Shown here one piece after another: positions 1 to 6,341 of a stretch of 11,764 nt of DNA. A model generated the notes under the pieces. The model saw only the letters and a program-made list of their open reading frames with translations. It searched no databases and was not told where the DNA came from. The stretch comes from Methanolobus sp. UBA118 (lineage in GTDB: Archaea; Halobacteriota; Methanosarcinia; Methanosarcinales; Methanosarcinaceae): contig DACO01000065.1 of the NCBI GenBank assembly GCA_002508635.1, forward strand, positions 1-11,764. The letters are read 5' to 3'. A program made the translations under genes and the position numbers. Positions within the stretch are counted from its first letter, which is position 1. Each line of letters starts with the position of its first letter.

Positions 1-42
1 AAGGCGAGCATTAATAAATACGAACTTATATCTGAGGAGTAA
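1..42 (+). CDS. Possible 3' end of an upstream gene, perhaps pyrG (CTP synthase)
   Basis: Frame 1 is open from the window edge to a TAA at 40-42 and reads KASINKYELISEE. The first residues resemble the end of archaeal CTP synthases, which often close with a phenylalanine-valine-lysine-alanine stretch, and pyrG is a plausible neighbour of guaA. Only 13 codons are visible and frame 2 is also open here, so this is a guess from a very short tail. It could equally be noncoding leader DNA. Confidence 0.3.
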   Translation, partial: KASINKYELISEE

Positions 43-52
43 ATCTCATTTG

Positions 53-85
53 AACGTATTTAAGATCAGTTTGAATTGATCTGAT
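53..85 (+). promoter_or_regulatory. Candidate guaAb promoter with a small dyad
   Basis: A TATA-like TATTTAAG lies at 57-64, which would place transcription start near 86-90 and give a leader of about 40 bases before the guaAb ATG at 126. Overlapping it is a 6-bp inverted repeat, AGATCA at 63-68 and TGATCT at 77-82 with an 8-base loop. No T-run follows the repeat, so it does not look like a terminator. It may be an operator or simply AT-rich chance. Confidence 0.3.
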
Positions 86-125
86 TTGAAAATCACTGAA
101 TAATCGTTTACCGGAGTTCGTATTC

Positions 126-1040
126 ATGGTAAAAGTAGATAAATTCATTCCAAAAGCTATAGAGAAGATAAGCCAGCAGGTCGAGGGCAAAGCTATCATA
201 GCACTCTCGGGAGGTGTTGACAGTTCAGTCTGCGCGATCCTGGCACACCGTGCAATAGAAGACAGGCTCACACCGATCTATATAGACACAGGCCTGATGA
301 GAAAGGGAGAGACCGAACGGATAAAAGAGATCTTCTGTGACATGAACCTTCAGGTCATTGATGCAAAGGACCGCTTCCTCGGAGCCCTTGCAGGAATTGA
401 GGATCCAGAGGAGAAACGCAAGGCAGTGGGTGAGACCTTCATACGTGTCTTTGAAGAGGAAGCAAAGTTACTGGAGGCAGACTGCCTTATACAGGGAACC
501 ATCTATCCCGACAGGATAGAGTCCGAAGGCGGCATAAAGTCACACCACAATGTGGGTGGTCTTCCTTCTGTGATCGATTTTAAGGCTATTGTGGAGCCGA
601 TAGAGGATCTCTACAAGGATGAGGTAAGGGAAGTGGCACGTGCCCTTGATCTTCCCCATGAGATCTCAGAGAGGATGCCTTTCCCGGGCCCGGGTCTGTC
701 TGTCAGGATAGTCGGGCAGGTCACAGAAGAACTTGTTGAGATAGTAAGAGAGGCCAATGCCATCGTTGAGGAAGAACTTGTTGAGCGCTTCCACCCCTGG
801 CAGACATTTGCCGCTATTGTGGGCAAAGGCACCGGTGTTAAGGGTGATGTAAGGGTCCACGGATGGATAGTTGCGGTAAGGGCTGTCGGTTCAAGGGACG
901 GTATGACCGCAGAGGCCATGGAGCTGCCATGGGAAGTACTCAGCAGGATCGAATCACGTATCTCAGCCGCACTTCCGACAGTTTCTCGTGTGGTCTATGA
1001 TCTTACTCCAAAACCCCCGGCGACAATAGAGTTCGAATAA
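126..1040 (+). CDS. guaAb: GMP synthase [glutamine-hydrolysing] subunit B (ATP pyrophosphatase subunit)
   Basis: This is the synthetase half of the split archaeal GMP synthase. It adenylates XMP with ATP and uses ammonia, delivered by the separate glutaminase subunit GuaAa, to form GMP. The 304-residue protein has the N-type ATP pyrophosphatase P-loop SGGVDSS at residues 28-34. The dimerisation/XMP-binding region follows, including a FPGPGL stretch near 196, and the protein ends in the conserved KPPATIEFE, close to the family's PPATIEWE. No glutaminase domain is present, as expected for the split form. GGAG at 113-116 sits 9 bases before the ATG and supports this start. The TAA is followed directly by the ATG of the radical SAM gene, so the two are probably one transcript with coupled translation. 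GuaAa is not in the window. Confidence 0.95.
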   Translation: MVKVDKFIPKAIEKISQQVEGKAIIALSGGVDSSVCAILAHRAIEDRLTPIYIDTGLMRKGETERIKEIFCDMNLQVIDAKDRFLGALAGIEDPEEKRKAVGETFIRVFEEEAKLLEADCLIQGTIYPDRIESEGGIKSHHNVGGLPSVIDFKAIVEPIEDLYKDEVREVARALDLPHEISERMPFPGPGLSVRIVGQVTEELVEIVREANAIVEEELVERFHPWQTFAAIVGKGTGVKGDVRVHGWIVAVRAVGSRDGMTAEAMELPWEVLSRIESRISAALPTVSRVVYDLTPKPPATIEFE

Positions 1041-2081
1041 ATGTCACTCAATAAAGCAGTTCTTGAAATTAGGAACAGACAGAGGGTAAAACCCTCCGCT
1101 CCTGATAAGCCGTGCGCAGCATGGACAGGAGTAGACCTGGTAGATGGTCAAAAGATCGATACCCTTACCATCATATTCCGGACATCGGGATGCTGGTGGG
1201 GTAAGGCCGGAGGCTGTACCATGTGCGGCTATGTATATGACAGTGCGCAGACCCCGCCTTCCGATACTGATCTTATAAAACAGCTTGAGAATGCCATGGA
1301 AAAAGCATCCGGTTTCGAGAACTTCATGGTCAAGATATTCACCTCGGGTAGCTTCCTTGACATAAGGGAAATTCCGCTTCTTGTAAGGCACAGTATTCTA
1401 TCAGCTCTGGAAAAGGATGATAGGGTGAGCAAGGTGCTTGCGGAAACCCGTCCGGAGTTCGTCAGCGAGGAGGCGGTGAAGGATTGCAGTAAATATCTCG
1501 GTGGAAAAGCTTTTGAGGTGGCAATGGGTCTTGAAACAAGCTCGGACCTGATCCGCAGGGAATCTATTAATAAGGGTTTCACATTCGATGATTTCGAAAG
1601 GGCTGCGGTGATTGCCAGGGAGAACGGTGCCACTGTTAAGACATACCTGATGCTCAAACCTCTCTTCCTGTCCGAGAGACAGGCACTTGAGGATATGGTA
1701 AAGTCTGTAAAGGATGCAGCCCCGTTCAGTGACACCTTTTCGATAAACCTGTGTAACATCCAGAACGGTACCTATGTTGAGAGGCTCTGGCAGAAGGGAC
1801 AGTACCGTCCTCCATGGCTGTGGAGTATAATCGAGATACTAAAGAGGACCAAGTCTGAGTTTCCTGATATGGTTATAAGCTCCGACCCTGTGGGTGCTGG
1901 CTCGAAAAGAGGTCCCCATAACTGCAAGCAGTGTAGCAGGGATGTAGCTGATCTGATCAGGCAGTTCTCACTCTCGCAGGACATTTCCCTTCTGGAAGTC
2001 CCTGACTGTGAGTGTAAAGATCTCTGGGAATGTGTGTTGCAGCTGGATGATCACACCTTCGGCGCACCCATTACAGATTGA
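1041..2081 (+). CDS. Archaeosine biosynthesis radical SAM protein (RaSEA family)
   Basis: The 346-residue protein belongs to the Elp3-like radical SAM family (TIGR01210 type). Its archaeal members, named RaSEA, act with ArcS to turn the preQ0-lysine adduct at position 15 of tRNA into archaeosine. The radical SAM iron-sulfur site is visible as C51, C59 and C62, with a seven-residue first gap (SGCWWGKAGGCTMCGY) instead of the usual three, which is normal in Elp3-like proteins. The sequence FTSGSF follows at 100-105. Near the C-terminus, GPHNC and further cysteines (C295, C298, C323, C325, C331) look like a second metal site. The start codon abuts the stop of guaAb, and no good ribosome binding site is seen, so coupled translation is likely. 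The gene ends just before a T12 run. ArcS is not in the window. Family assignment is strong; the exact role rests on family knowledge. Confidence 0.88.
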   Translation: MSLNKAVLEIRNRQRVKPSAPDKPCAAWTGVDLVDGQKIDTLTIIFRTSGCWWGKAGGCTMCGYVYDSAQTPPSDTDLIKQLENAMEKASGFENFMVKIFTSGSFLDIREIPLLVRHSILSALEKDDRVSKVLAETRPEFVSEEAVKDCSKYLGGKAFEVAMGLETSSDLIRRESINKGFTFDDFERAAVIARENGATVKTYLMLKPLFLSERQALEDMVKSVKDAAPFSDTFSINLCNIQNGTYVERLWQKGQYRPPWLWSIIEILKRTKSEFPDMVISSDPVGAGSKRGPHNCKQCSRDVADLIRQFSLSQDISLLEVPDCECKDLWECVLQLDDHTFGAPITD

Positions 2082-2092
2082 TCTTGAAATAA

Positions 2093-2104
2093 TTTTTTTT
2101 TTTT
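2093..2104 (+). terminator. T12 terminator after the guaAb-radical SAM operon
   Basis: Twelve consecutive T residues begin 12 bases after the stop of the radical SAM gene. A run of T on the coding strand is the usual archaeal transcription stop signal. It lies in the gap between two convergent genes. Confidence 0.75.
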
Positions 2105-2125
2105 GAAAGGGAACATATCCCTTTC
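2105..2125 (-). terminator. Stem-loop at the end of argB
   Basis: GAAAGGGA at 2105-2112 and TCCCTTTC at 2118-2125 form an 8-bp perfect stem with a 5-base loop. The stem overlaps two bases of the argB stop codon at 2124-2126. On the minus strand the hairpin is followed by an A-run rather than a T-run, so it is not a classical terminator for argB. It may protect the 3' end or mark a processing point. On the + strand it directly follows the T12 run. Confidence 0.4.
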
Positions 2126-3008
2126 AGTCACTGTATACCATTGTTCCAATCCCGGAATCTGTAAACAGTTCGAGTAAAATAGAGTGGGATATGCTTCCAT
2201 CGATGATATGGATCTTCTCAACACCACTTTTAACAGCAGTTGCGGCACCTCTGAGTTTTGGGATCATGCCGCCGGAAATAACCCCTTCTTCTATGAGTTG
2301 CTCGATCTCATCTATGGTAACCCTTGAAATACGGGATGACTTATCATTGATGTCCTTCAGCAGGCCGGGTACATCGGTCATAAGGACCAGTTTTTCGGCA
2401 TTTAAGGCAGCGGCAATGTCCCCTGCAACGGTGTCAGCATTAAGGTTCAGGGCCTTCCCGCTCAGGTCTGTTGCGATCGGTGATATCACCGGGACGTATC
2501 CTTCTTTTATGACGATGTTTAGAAGGTCCGGGTTTATGATCTCGGTATCTCCCACCCATCCCAGGTCCACTTCATGTTCGATACTTTCGATGATAACTTT
2601 CTGGGATGGCTTCTTTTTTGCTATGATCATCCTTCCGTCCTTTCCGGAAAGTCCTATGCCCTTGCCTCCGTGTTTGCCTATGAGGGAGACTATTTCGGTA
2701 TTGATATTACCTACAAGTACCATCCTTGCGATCTCCAGGGTCTCATCGTCGGTTATACGTAATCCGCCGACAAACTCCGGCTTCTTTCCCATGCGCTCCA
2801 TCTTCTGCGTGATCTCGGGTCCTCCTCCGTGAACGATTATCGGGTGGATGCCTACGAATCTGAGCAGTACGATATCCTGCACTATGTCGCTCATTACTTC
2901 GGGGTCGACCATTGCATGTCCGCCGACCTTTATCACCATTACAGAATTATGGAAATCCCTGATATACGGAAGTGCCTCTATCAGCACATTCTCTCTTTTG
3001 AGTGTCAT
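2124..3008 (-). CDS. argB: Acetylglutamate kinase, arginine-sensitive type
   Basis: This enzyme phosphorylates N-acetylglutamate with ATP, the second step of arginine synthesis. The 294-residue protein has the amino acid kinase fold signatures. These are KVGG at 27-30 (catalytic Lys27), HGGGPEIT at 60-67, the substrate-binding arginine in GGLRIT (Arg84), NLNADTVAGD at 188-197 (Asn190, Asp192), and Lys251 in MIPKLRGA. An N-terminal helix (NVLIEALPYI, 7-16) precedes the kinase core and a KIHIIDG stretch lies near the end. Together these match the hexameric, arginine-feedback-inhibited class and not the short E. coli type. The ATG at 3008 has a weak AGGT six bases upstream. The gene lies downstream of MC1 but is separated by a strong terminator and has its own likely promoter with two dyads. 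Confidence 0.95.
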   Translation of the reverse strand: MTLKRENVLIEALPYIRDFHNSVMVIKVGGHAMVDPEVMSDIVQDIVLLRFVGIHPIIVHGGGPEITQKMERMGKKPEFVGGLRITDDETLEIARMVLVGNINTEIVSLIGKHGGKGIGLSGKDGRMIIAKKKPSQKVIIESIEHEVDLGWVGDTEIINPDLLNIVIKEGYVPVISPIATDLSGKALNLNADTVAGDIAAALNAEKLVLMTDVPGLLKDINDKSSRISRVTIDEIEQLIEEGVISGGMIPKLRGAATAVKSGVEKIHIIDGSISHSILLELFTDSGIGTMVYSD

Positions 3009-3071
3009 GTTACTACCTGTGTCATTGCCGGGAAACGGAAGGGAGATGTATCTGTCCCAGTACCTGTGAAT

Positions 3072-3085
3072 GGTATGAATTTACC
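3072..3085 (-). promoter_or_regulatory. Perfect GGTA-N6-TACC site in the argB leader/promoter (NrpR-like operator)
   Basis: GGTA at 3072-3075 and TACC at 3082-3085 are separated by six bases. This is the form of operator reported for the global nitrogen repressor NrpR in Methanosarcina mazei. It lies about 37 bases downstream of the likely argB TATA box, around the expected transcription start. An everted TACC at 3061-3064 lies nearby. The same motif also occurs by chance inside the coding region at 4961-4974, so the match alone is not proof. Confidence 0.4.
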
Positions 3086-3104
3086 TTTAACGATTTAAAA
3101 CTTC

Positions 3105-3126
3105 TTTGGCTCTATAAAATGCCAAA
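3105..3126 (-). promoter_or_regulatory. Candidate argB TATA box inside a perfect TTTGGC/GCCAAA dyad
   Basis: TTTGGC at 3105-3110 and GCCAAA at 3121-3126 form a perfect 6-bp inverted repeat. The ten bases between them, read on the minus strand as ATTTTATAGA, look like an archaeal TATA box. Transcription would start near 3090, giving argB a leader of about 80 bases. A repressor bound to such a dyad would block TBP directly. A lone TTTGGC half-site also occurs at 3499-3504 near the MC1 start region. Confidence 0.45.
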
Positions 3127-3128
3127 TT

Positions 3129-3155
3129 AAAAAAAGAAACCCATCTGTATGGGTT
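3129..3155 (-). terminator. Hairpin plus T7 terminator of the MC1 gene
   Basis: On the minus strand, AACCCAT and ATGGGTT (3149-3155 and 3138-3144) form a 7-bp stem with a 4-base loop, followed after one C by seven T residues (A-run at 3129-3135). It begins 9 bases past the MC1 stop codon and looks like a full intrinsic terminator, separating MC1 from argB. Confidence 0.75.
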
Positions 3156-3163
3156 ATGAATGA

Positions 3164-3454
3164 TCAGAGCTTTTCGAGCTTCTCAATTCCTACCTTCTTT
3201 ACGAATGGCTTGTTGATCTTGTCAGGCATCCAGTCAGGTTTGTTCTTTGGTGCGTTGACCATTTCTCTCCATCCCTTGAATATGTGGATCTTCTTGGTTC
3301 CACGTTCACGAAGCCTGATATCTTCTGGCTTTGATTTTGTACCTTTGCCTCTGTTTGCTACCTTAAGTGCGGCCTGGCGTGGCTGCTTTCCGGTGAACAC
3401 CCCGTGTTCATTTCCTTTTTTATCTCTTAACACAAAATTTCTTGTTTCAGACAT
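3164..3454 (-). CDS. Chromosomal protein MC1
   Basis: This 96-residue basic protein is the monomeric, DNA-bending, nucleoid-associated protein MC1 of Methanosarcinales and relatives. Almost the whole sequence follows the known MC1 pattern: RNFVLRDKKGNEHGVF near the start, TGKQPRQAALK at 21-31, RLRERGTKK at 47-55, and KPFVKK near the end. Two tryptophans, W62 and W75, sit in the regions linked to DNA contact in this family. Expected length is about 93 residues, so it is complete. A strong ribosome binding site, GAGGTGA, lies four bases upstream of the ATG. A clear BRE/TATA promoter precedes it and a hairpin-T7 terminator follows it, so it is a single-gene unit, consistent with an abundant protein. 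Confidence 0.97.
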   Translation of the reverse strand: MSETRNFVLRDKKGNEHGVFTGKQPRQAALKVANRGKGTKSKPEDIRLRERGTKKIHIFKGWREMVNAPKNKPDWMPDKINKPFVKKVGIEKLEKL

Positions 3455-3512
3455 CTTGTCACCTCGTAATCATCATGCGATTACCACTGCTTACCGTATT
3501 TGGCATGTAAAG

Positions 3513-3531
3513 TATATATATTTTTCTTTTA
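3513..3531 (-). promoter_or_regulatory. Strong MC1 promoter (BRE and TATA)
   Basis: On the minus strand, AAAAGAAAAATATATATAC shows an A/G-rich BRE followed by a long TATA box. Transcription would start near 3488-3492, leaving a leader of about 35 bases that contains the GAGGTGA ribosome binding site. This is the best-looking promoter in the window. Confidence 0.7.
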
Positions 3532-3540
3532 ATGTAGTCT

Positions 3541-3862
3541 TTTGTACCTGATTTATCACAATAGTGAATTTCATGTAGCGAAAAATCCCCGGATGGAGCT
3601 GATTTCAGTATTTTTTGCAATAGTTTATTTTACACTTGAGCGCTATTAGGCAACAAGACAAATTAACTTGATTTATTCTTCTTATGTATTATGGTATCAG
3701 GAGGGCTTACTTATTATTCTAAGTAAATATTTTACTATGTAACTATCCATATTTGAGATCATTCCGGCATTTCTTTTTTAACACAACATTTACATGTAAT
3801 GAGTCCATTTCAAGTGCTTATTAGTAATTTACTGAAGAGCTTTACACTCTTATTTTTCATTT
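3541..3862. other. AT-rich gene-free stretch upstream of mptA
   Basis: No credible gene is seen between the MC1 promoter and mptA. It holds two short palindromes: AGTAAA/TTTACT with a 3-base centre at 3722-3736, and TTACATGTAA at 3790-3799. A weak TATA-like CTTATTAG at 3817-3824 would give an mptA leader of about 28 bases. Other AT-rich blocks could equally serve as promoter. Either palindrome could be an operator, but AT-rich DNA yields such repeats by chance. Confidence 0.4.
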
Positions 3863-3874
3863 TGAGGTAATATC

Positions 3875-4828
3875 ATGGAAGTTCCAGTCGTTAAACTACC
3901 GGATATACAGGCTAATAAGCCTCAAATCCCAATCAACCTTACTCGTGTAGGTGTCACCAACGTAAAGAAGCTCGTTGAGGTCAAGAGAAAAGAAAAACGT
4001 CCTGTTGTTCTTATAGCTACGTTTGATATTTTCGTGGACCTTCCTTCTCACCTGAAGGGAGCAAACCTTTCCCGCAACTTCGAAGCGGTTGATGAGGTTC
4101 TTGAAAAAGCTGTCAAGCTGCCTGTCTATGAGATTGAGCAGCTCTGCAGTGATGTGGCCCAGAGTCTTCTGACGCGTCATGAATACGCAACACGTGCTGA
4201 GGTTATACTGAAAAGCGAATATGTGATAAAAAGAGAATCACCATCCACAAAGATGGAATGTCAGGAAGTTGTTGACATCTTTGCCGAAGCAATCGCACTG
4301 CGCGATGATGTGGAGAAAATGGCAGTCAAGAAACTTATCGGTGCCGAGGTCGTAGGAATGACCGCATGTCCCTGCGCCCAGGAGATCATGAGGGATAACG
4401 CCAGACAGGAGCTGGAAGCACTGGGGATCGATAACACAAAGATCGCCAAGTTCCTTCACAGGGTGCCCATGGCGACCCATAACCAGCGTGGTAGGGGTAT
4501 AATCTCCATTGAAGTGGAAGGTAACAACTTTGTCTCCCTCGAAAAGATCATTGAGATCATTGAGAATTCAATGAGCTCAAGCGTATATGAGCTGCTCAAG
4601 CGCTCCGACGAGGCCATGGTTGTCCAGACAGCACACAACAACCCCAAGTTTGTTGAGGACTGTGTGCGCACAATGGCAAAGAATGTCGTAAGGGAGTTCG
4701 CCAAACTACCGGATGAAGCGATCGTAACCATAAAGCAGATCAACGAGGAGAGTATCCACAGGCACAATGCATTTGCCGAAAGGGTTGCAACCCTTGGTGA
4801 GCTGCGCAGTGAGATCTCACAGGAGTGA
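3875..4828 (+). CDS. mptA: GTP cyclohydrolase MptA (type IB, Fe(II)-dependent)
   Basis: MptA opens GTP and forms 7,8-dihydroneopterin 2',3'-cyclic phosphate, the first step to tetrahydromethanopterin, the C1 carrier of methanogenesis. The 317-residue protein is full length for the family. It opens with the typical LPDIQ (8-12), carries the metal-site motif TACPCAQ with C165 and C167, and has H202 in ATHNQRGRG. Further conserved residues lie in SIEVEG (211-216), MSSSVYELLKR, and HRHNAF (295-300). A strong ribosome binding site, GAGGTAA at 3864-3870, is four bases before the ATG. A DUF2098 gene follows 59 bases later on the same strand. Family members in other archaea can also feed 7-deazaguanine synthesis. 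The partner phosphodiesterase MptB is not in the window. Confidence 0.93.
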   Translation: MEVPVVKLPDIQANKPQIPINLTRVGVTNVKKLVEVKRKEKRPVVLIATFDIFVDLPSHLKGANLSRNFEAVDEVLEKAVKLPVYEIEQLCSDVAQSLLTRHEYATRAEVILKSEYVIKRESPSTKMECQEVVDIFAEAIALRDDVEKMAVKKLIGAEVVGMTACPCAQEIMRDNARQELEALGIDNTKIAKFLHRVPMATHNQRGRGIISIEVEGNNFVSLEKIIEIIENSMSSSVYELLKRSDEAMVVQTAHNNPKFVEDCVRTMAKNVVREFAKLPDEAIVTIKQINEESIHRHNAFAERVATLGELRSEISQE

Positions 4829-4830
4829 TC

Positions 4831-4857
4831 AACAGACAGGTATTAATCCTGTTTGTT
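4831..4857 (+). other. Stem-loop between mptA and the DUF2098 gene
   Basis: AACAGACAGG at 4831-4840 and CCTGTTTGTT at 4848-4857 pair as a 10-bp stem with one G-U pair and a 7-base loop. It starts two bases after the mptA stop and is followed by interrupted T tracts. It could be a partial terminator that lowers expression of the second gene, or a 3' stabiliser or processing site in a two-gene mRNA. Confidence 0.5.
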
Positions 4858-4887
4858 CCATATTTTATTTTCAAATGAGGAGTTTAT

Positions 4888-5205
4888 TTGGCGGAAGAAA
4901 CAGAAAACCTGACTACTTCAGACATAAACGGGGACCCCATAGAAGCCGGGACAGTTGTAAGGTACATTAATACCGGTACCGTTGGAAGGGTTGTTGATAT
5001 AAGATCGGATGAAGAAGGCATCTGGGCTTTTCTTGACAGTACCCAACTCTACTATAAAGTGGAAACCCTTGTCATAACAGATGAGAGCGAACTTAAGGAA
5101 AAGACCGAAACAACCAGGACCGCCGCCGAAGCAGAAGAATACATGCGCGAATATGGCGTAGGTCCGGAATCTGTGGACATAGGGCAGTTCACAGGCGGCG
5201 GCTGA
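4888..5205 (+). CDS. DUF2098 family protein, TTG start
   Basis: This 105-residue protein matches the uncharacterised DUF2098 family, found mainly in methanogens. The central part, about residues 18-64, is rich in beta-type sequence with glycines (GTVVRYINTGTVGRV, then WAFLDSTQLYYKVETL) and looks like a small SH3-like barrel. A charged helical segment follows at 67-90 and then a flexible GQFTGGG tail. The TTG start is decided by GAGGAG at 4877-4882, five bases upstream; the ATG at 4875 is out of frame. There is no signal peptide or membrane segment. Its position behind mptA suggests co-transcription and perhaps a link with pterin metabolism, but the function is unknown. It runs towards a convergent gene ending at 5244. 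Confidence 0.85.
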   Translation: MAEETENLTTSDINGDPIEAGTVVRYINTGTVGRVVDIRSDEEGIWAFLDSTQLYYKVETLVITDESELKEKTETTRTAAEAEEYMREYGVGPESVDIGQFTGGG

Positions 5206-5222
5206 TCCGGCCACCTGCTGAC

Positions 5223-5232
5223 TTTATTTTTT
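5223..5232 (+). terminator. T-rich terminator after the mptA-DUF2098 unit
   Basis: TTTATTTTTT begins 17 bases past the stop of the DUF2098 gene, in a 38-base gap between convergent genes. It fits an archaeal T-run terminator for the + strand. No matching T-run is seen for the minus-strand gene. Confidence 0.55.
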
Positions 5233-5243
5233 GATAGAACTGT

Positions 5244-6194
5244 TCAGATAAATCCTTCTTTTTCAAGAAGCGTCAGAGAACGAATCCACTCTCCTTTAGG
5301 TTCTCTCGATGTGCCCACAACAAGTCTTTTGAGATCGCCGACCTGCTCCACCGTGCCGCTGGCCTCGATGGTCTCACCTGCGAGAGCCTGACCTGCGTAT
5401 GTGTGAGTGTAGGAGAGTACATGGTCAATCTCATCATGTTCTATTTTGTATACCGAAGGACTGTCAAAGGCAAGATCTGCATTTGTCACCTTCGCTTCGA
5501 TCTTCATTTTTCCGATATCTTCTCCCCTGCGGATCGGCTCTTTTATCTGTTCCCAGTCCCGCACAAATAGAAGGTCGAAATATGTCCCTTCAACCATCCC
5601 ACGGTTTCCTTTCCTTTTCTCGTGGAGGACGAATTCATCAAAACTGATCTCTGGTATCCGCTTACGGTATATCTTCTTCCACATCTCTTCGTCGATATCC
5701 TCGATGGGTCCACCTTCCTGCTTTGCATCCTTTATGGCATCACGTGCAACGAACCAGTTTGCTCCGTAGACCACAAAATCAACATCAGAGCCTTCGTTCT
5801 GCAGGCCGGGTAAGAACGAGCCTGTGACTCCCATCTTATCTTCCGGTACGCCTGCTTTTTTAAGTGTACTGACGATTGCCTGAACACGGCTGTCCGATTT
5901 GCTTAAGCTTTCGATAACATCGTTTGGTCGCAGGATTTTTTTGATTCTGTCTTCCGGGACCACGTGTACATCTTCCACCCACTCTGGTCTGTTCTCACGC
6001 ATGAAATCAAAGGAAACATCAAAATCATACTTCTTGTATCGGGTCCCGTTGAGCTCTCTTTCCCCGTTCTCATCCGGTACATACCTCAAGGTCGACCTTA
6101 TGCCATGAGGATGGAAATAATCAGAAACTGCAAATATCCAGTCATCTTCTGTTATAAGGAAATCCCTTATCCTTGTTTTTGTCATTGGTATCAT
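5244..6194 (-). CDS. Predicted nucleotidyltransferase (COG1665-like), function unknown
   Basis: The protein has about 316 residues and a DNA polymerase beta-type nucleotidyltransferase core: GS at 125-126, the DxD pair D137/D139 in SDVDFVVYG, and a likely third acidic residue D207 in TYFDLLFVRD. These would bind two metal ions and transfer a nucleotide. An N-terminal region of about 110 residues (with DYFHPHG and TLRYVP) precedes the core. A C-terminal domain of about 85 residues (with SYTHTYAGQALAGE and EASGTVEQV) follows it and may bind nucleic acid or another partner. I recall this layout from archaeal proteins grouped as COG1665; the substrate is unknown. The start is either ATG 6194 or the in-frame ATG 6185 (MTKTRI), which has a GGATGAT four bases before it. 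The gene is divergent from the amidohydrolase operon and stands alone. Confidence 0.82.
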   Translation of the reverse strand: MIPMTKTRIRDFLITEDDWIFAVSDYFHPHGIRSTLRYVPDENGERELNGTRYKKYDFDVSFDFMRENRPEWVEDVHVVPEDRIKKILRPNDVIESLSKSDSRVQAIVSTLKKAGVPEDKMGVTGSFLPGLQNEGSDVDFVVYGANWFVARDAIKDAKQEGGPIEDIDEEMWKKIYRKRIPEISFDEFVLHEKRKGNRGMVEGTYFDLLFVRDWEQIKEPIRRGEDIGKMKIEAKVTNADLAFDSPSVYKIEHDEIDHVLSYTHTYAGQALAGETIEASGTVEQVGDLKRLVVGTSREPKGEWIRSLTLLEKEGFI

Positions 6195-6236
6195 CCATGC
6201 TTTATTTTGTCAATTTGATTACAATAGATTGTACTT

Positions 6237-6250
6237 ATGCATAAAAACGG
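6237..6250 (-). promoter_or_regulatory. Candidate promoter of the nucleotidyltransferase gene
   Basis: On the minus strand, CCGTTTTTATGCAT contains a TATA-like TTTTTATG. Transcription would start near 6217, giving a short leader of 23 to 32 bases depending on the start codon used. Confidence 0.4.
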
Positions 6251-6291
6251 TTTGCAATGATTCATGTATTTTCAAATGAATTAAATAGATC

Positions 6292-6301
6292 TGATTATAT
6301 C
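6292..6301 (+). promoter_or_regulatory. Candidate promoter of the amidohydrolase-GNAT operon
   Basis: TGATTATATC on the + strand is a TATA-like element. Transcription would start near 6322, about 20 bases before the ATG at 6342, so the leader would be short but would still include AGGTGA. Confidence 0.4.
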
Positions 6302-6341
6302 CATTAGTTGTGTATTTGTTCTGAAATACTGATAGGTGAAT

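Noticed and set aside
1229..1759. 176-codon frame antisense to the radical SAM gene
   Set aside because: A shadow of the conserved gene; composition is serine- and leucine-rich with no motifs.
2191..2832. Long open frame (213 codons) antisense to argB
   Set aside because: It mirrors the codon pattern of a complete, well-conserved argB; the low-complexity serine and proline content is typical of a shadow frame.
3156..3551. 131-codon frame antisense to MC1
   Set aside because: MC1 is certain, and the frame runs over its promoter and terminator without its own signals.
4961..4974. Perfect GGTA-N6-TACC motif inside the DUF2098 gene
   Set aside because: It falls wholly within conserved codons (RYINTG) and far from any promoter, so it is taken as a chance match and used as a warning for the argB site.
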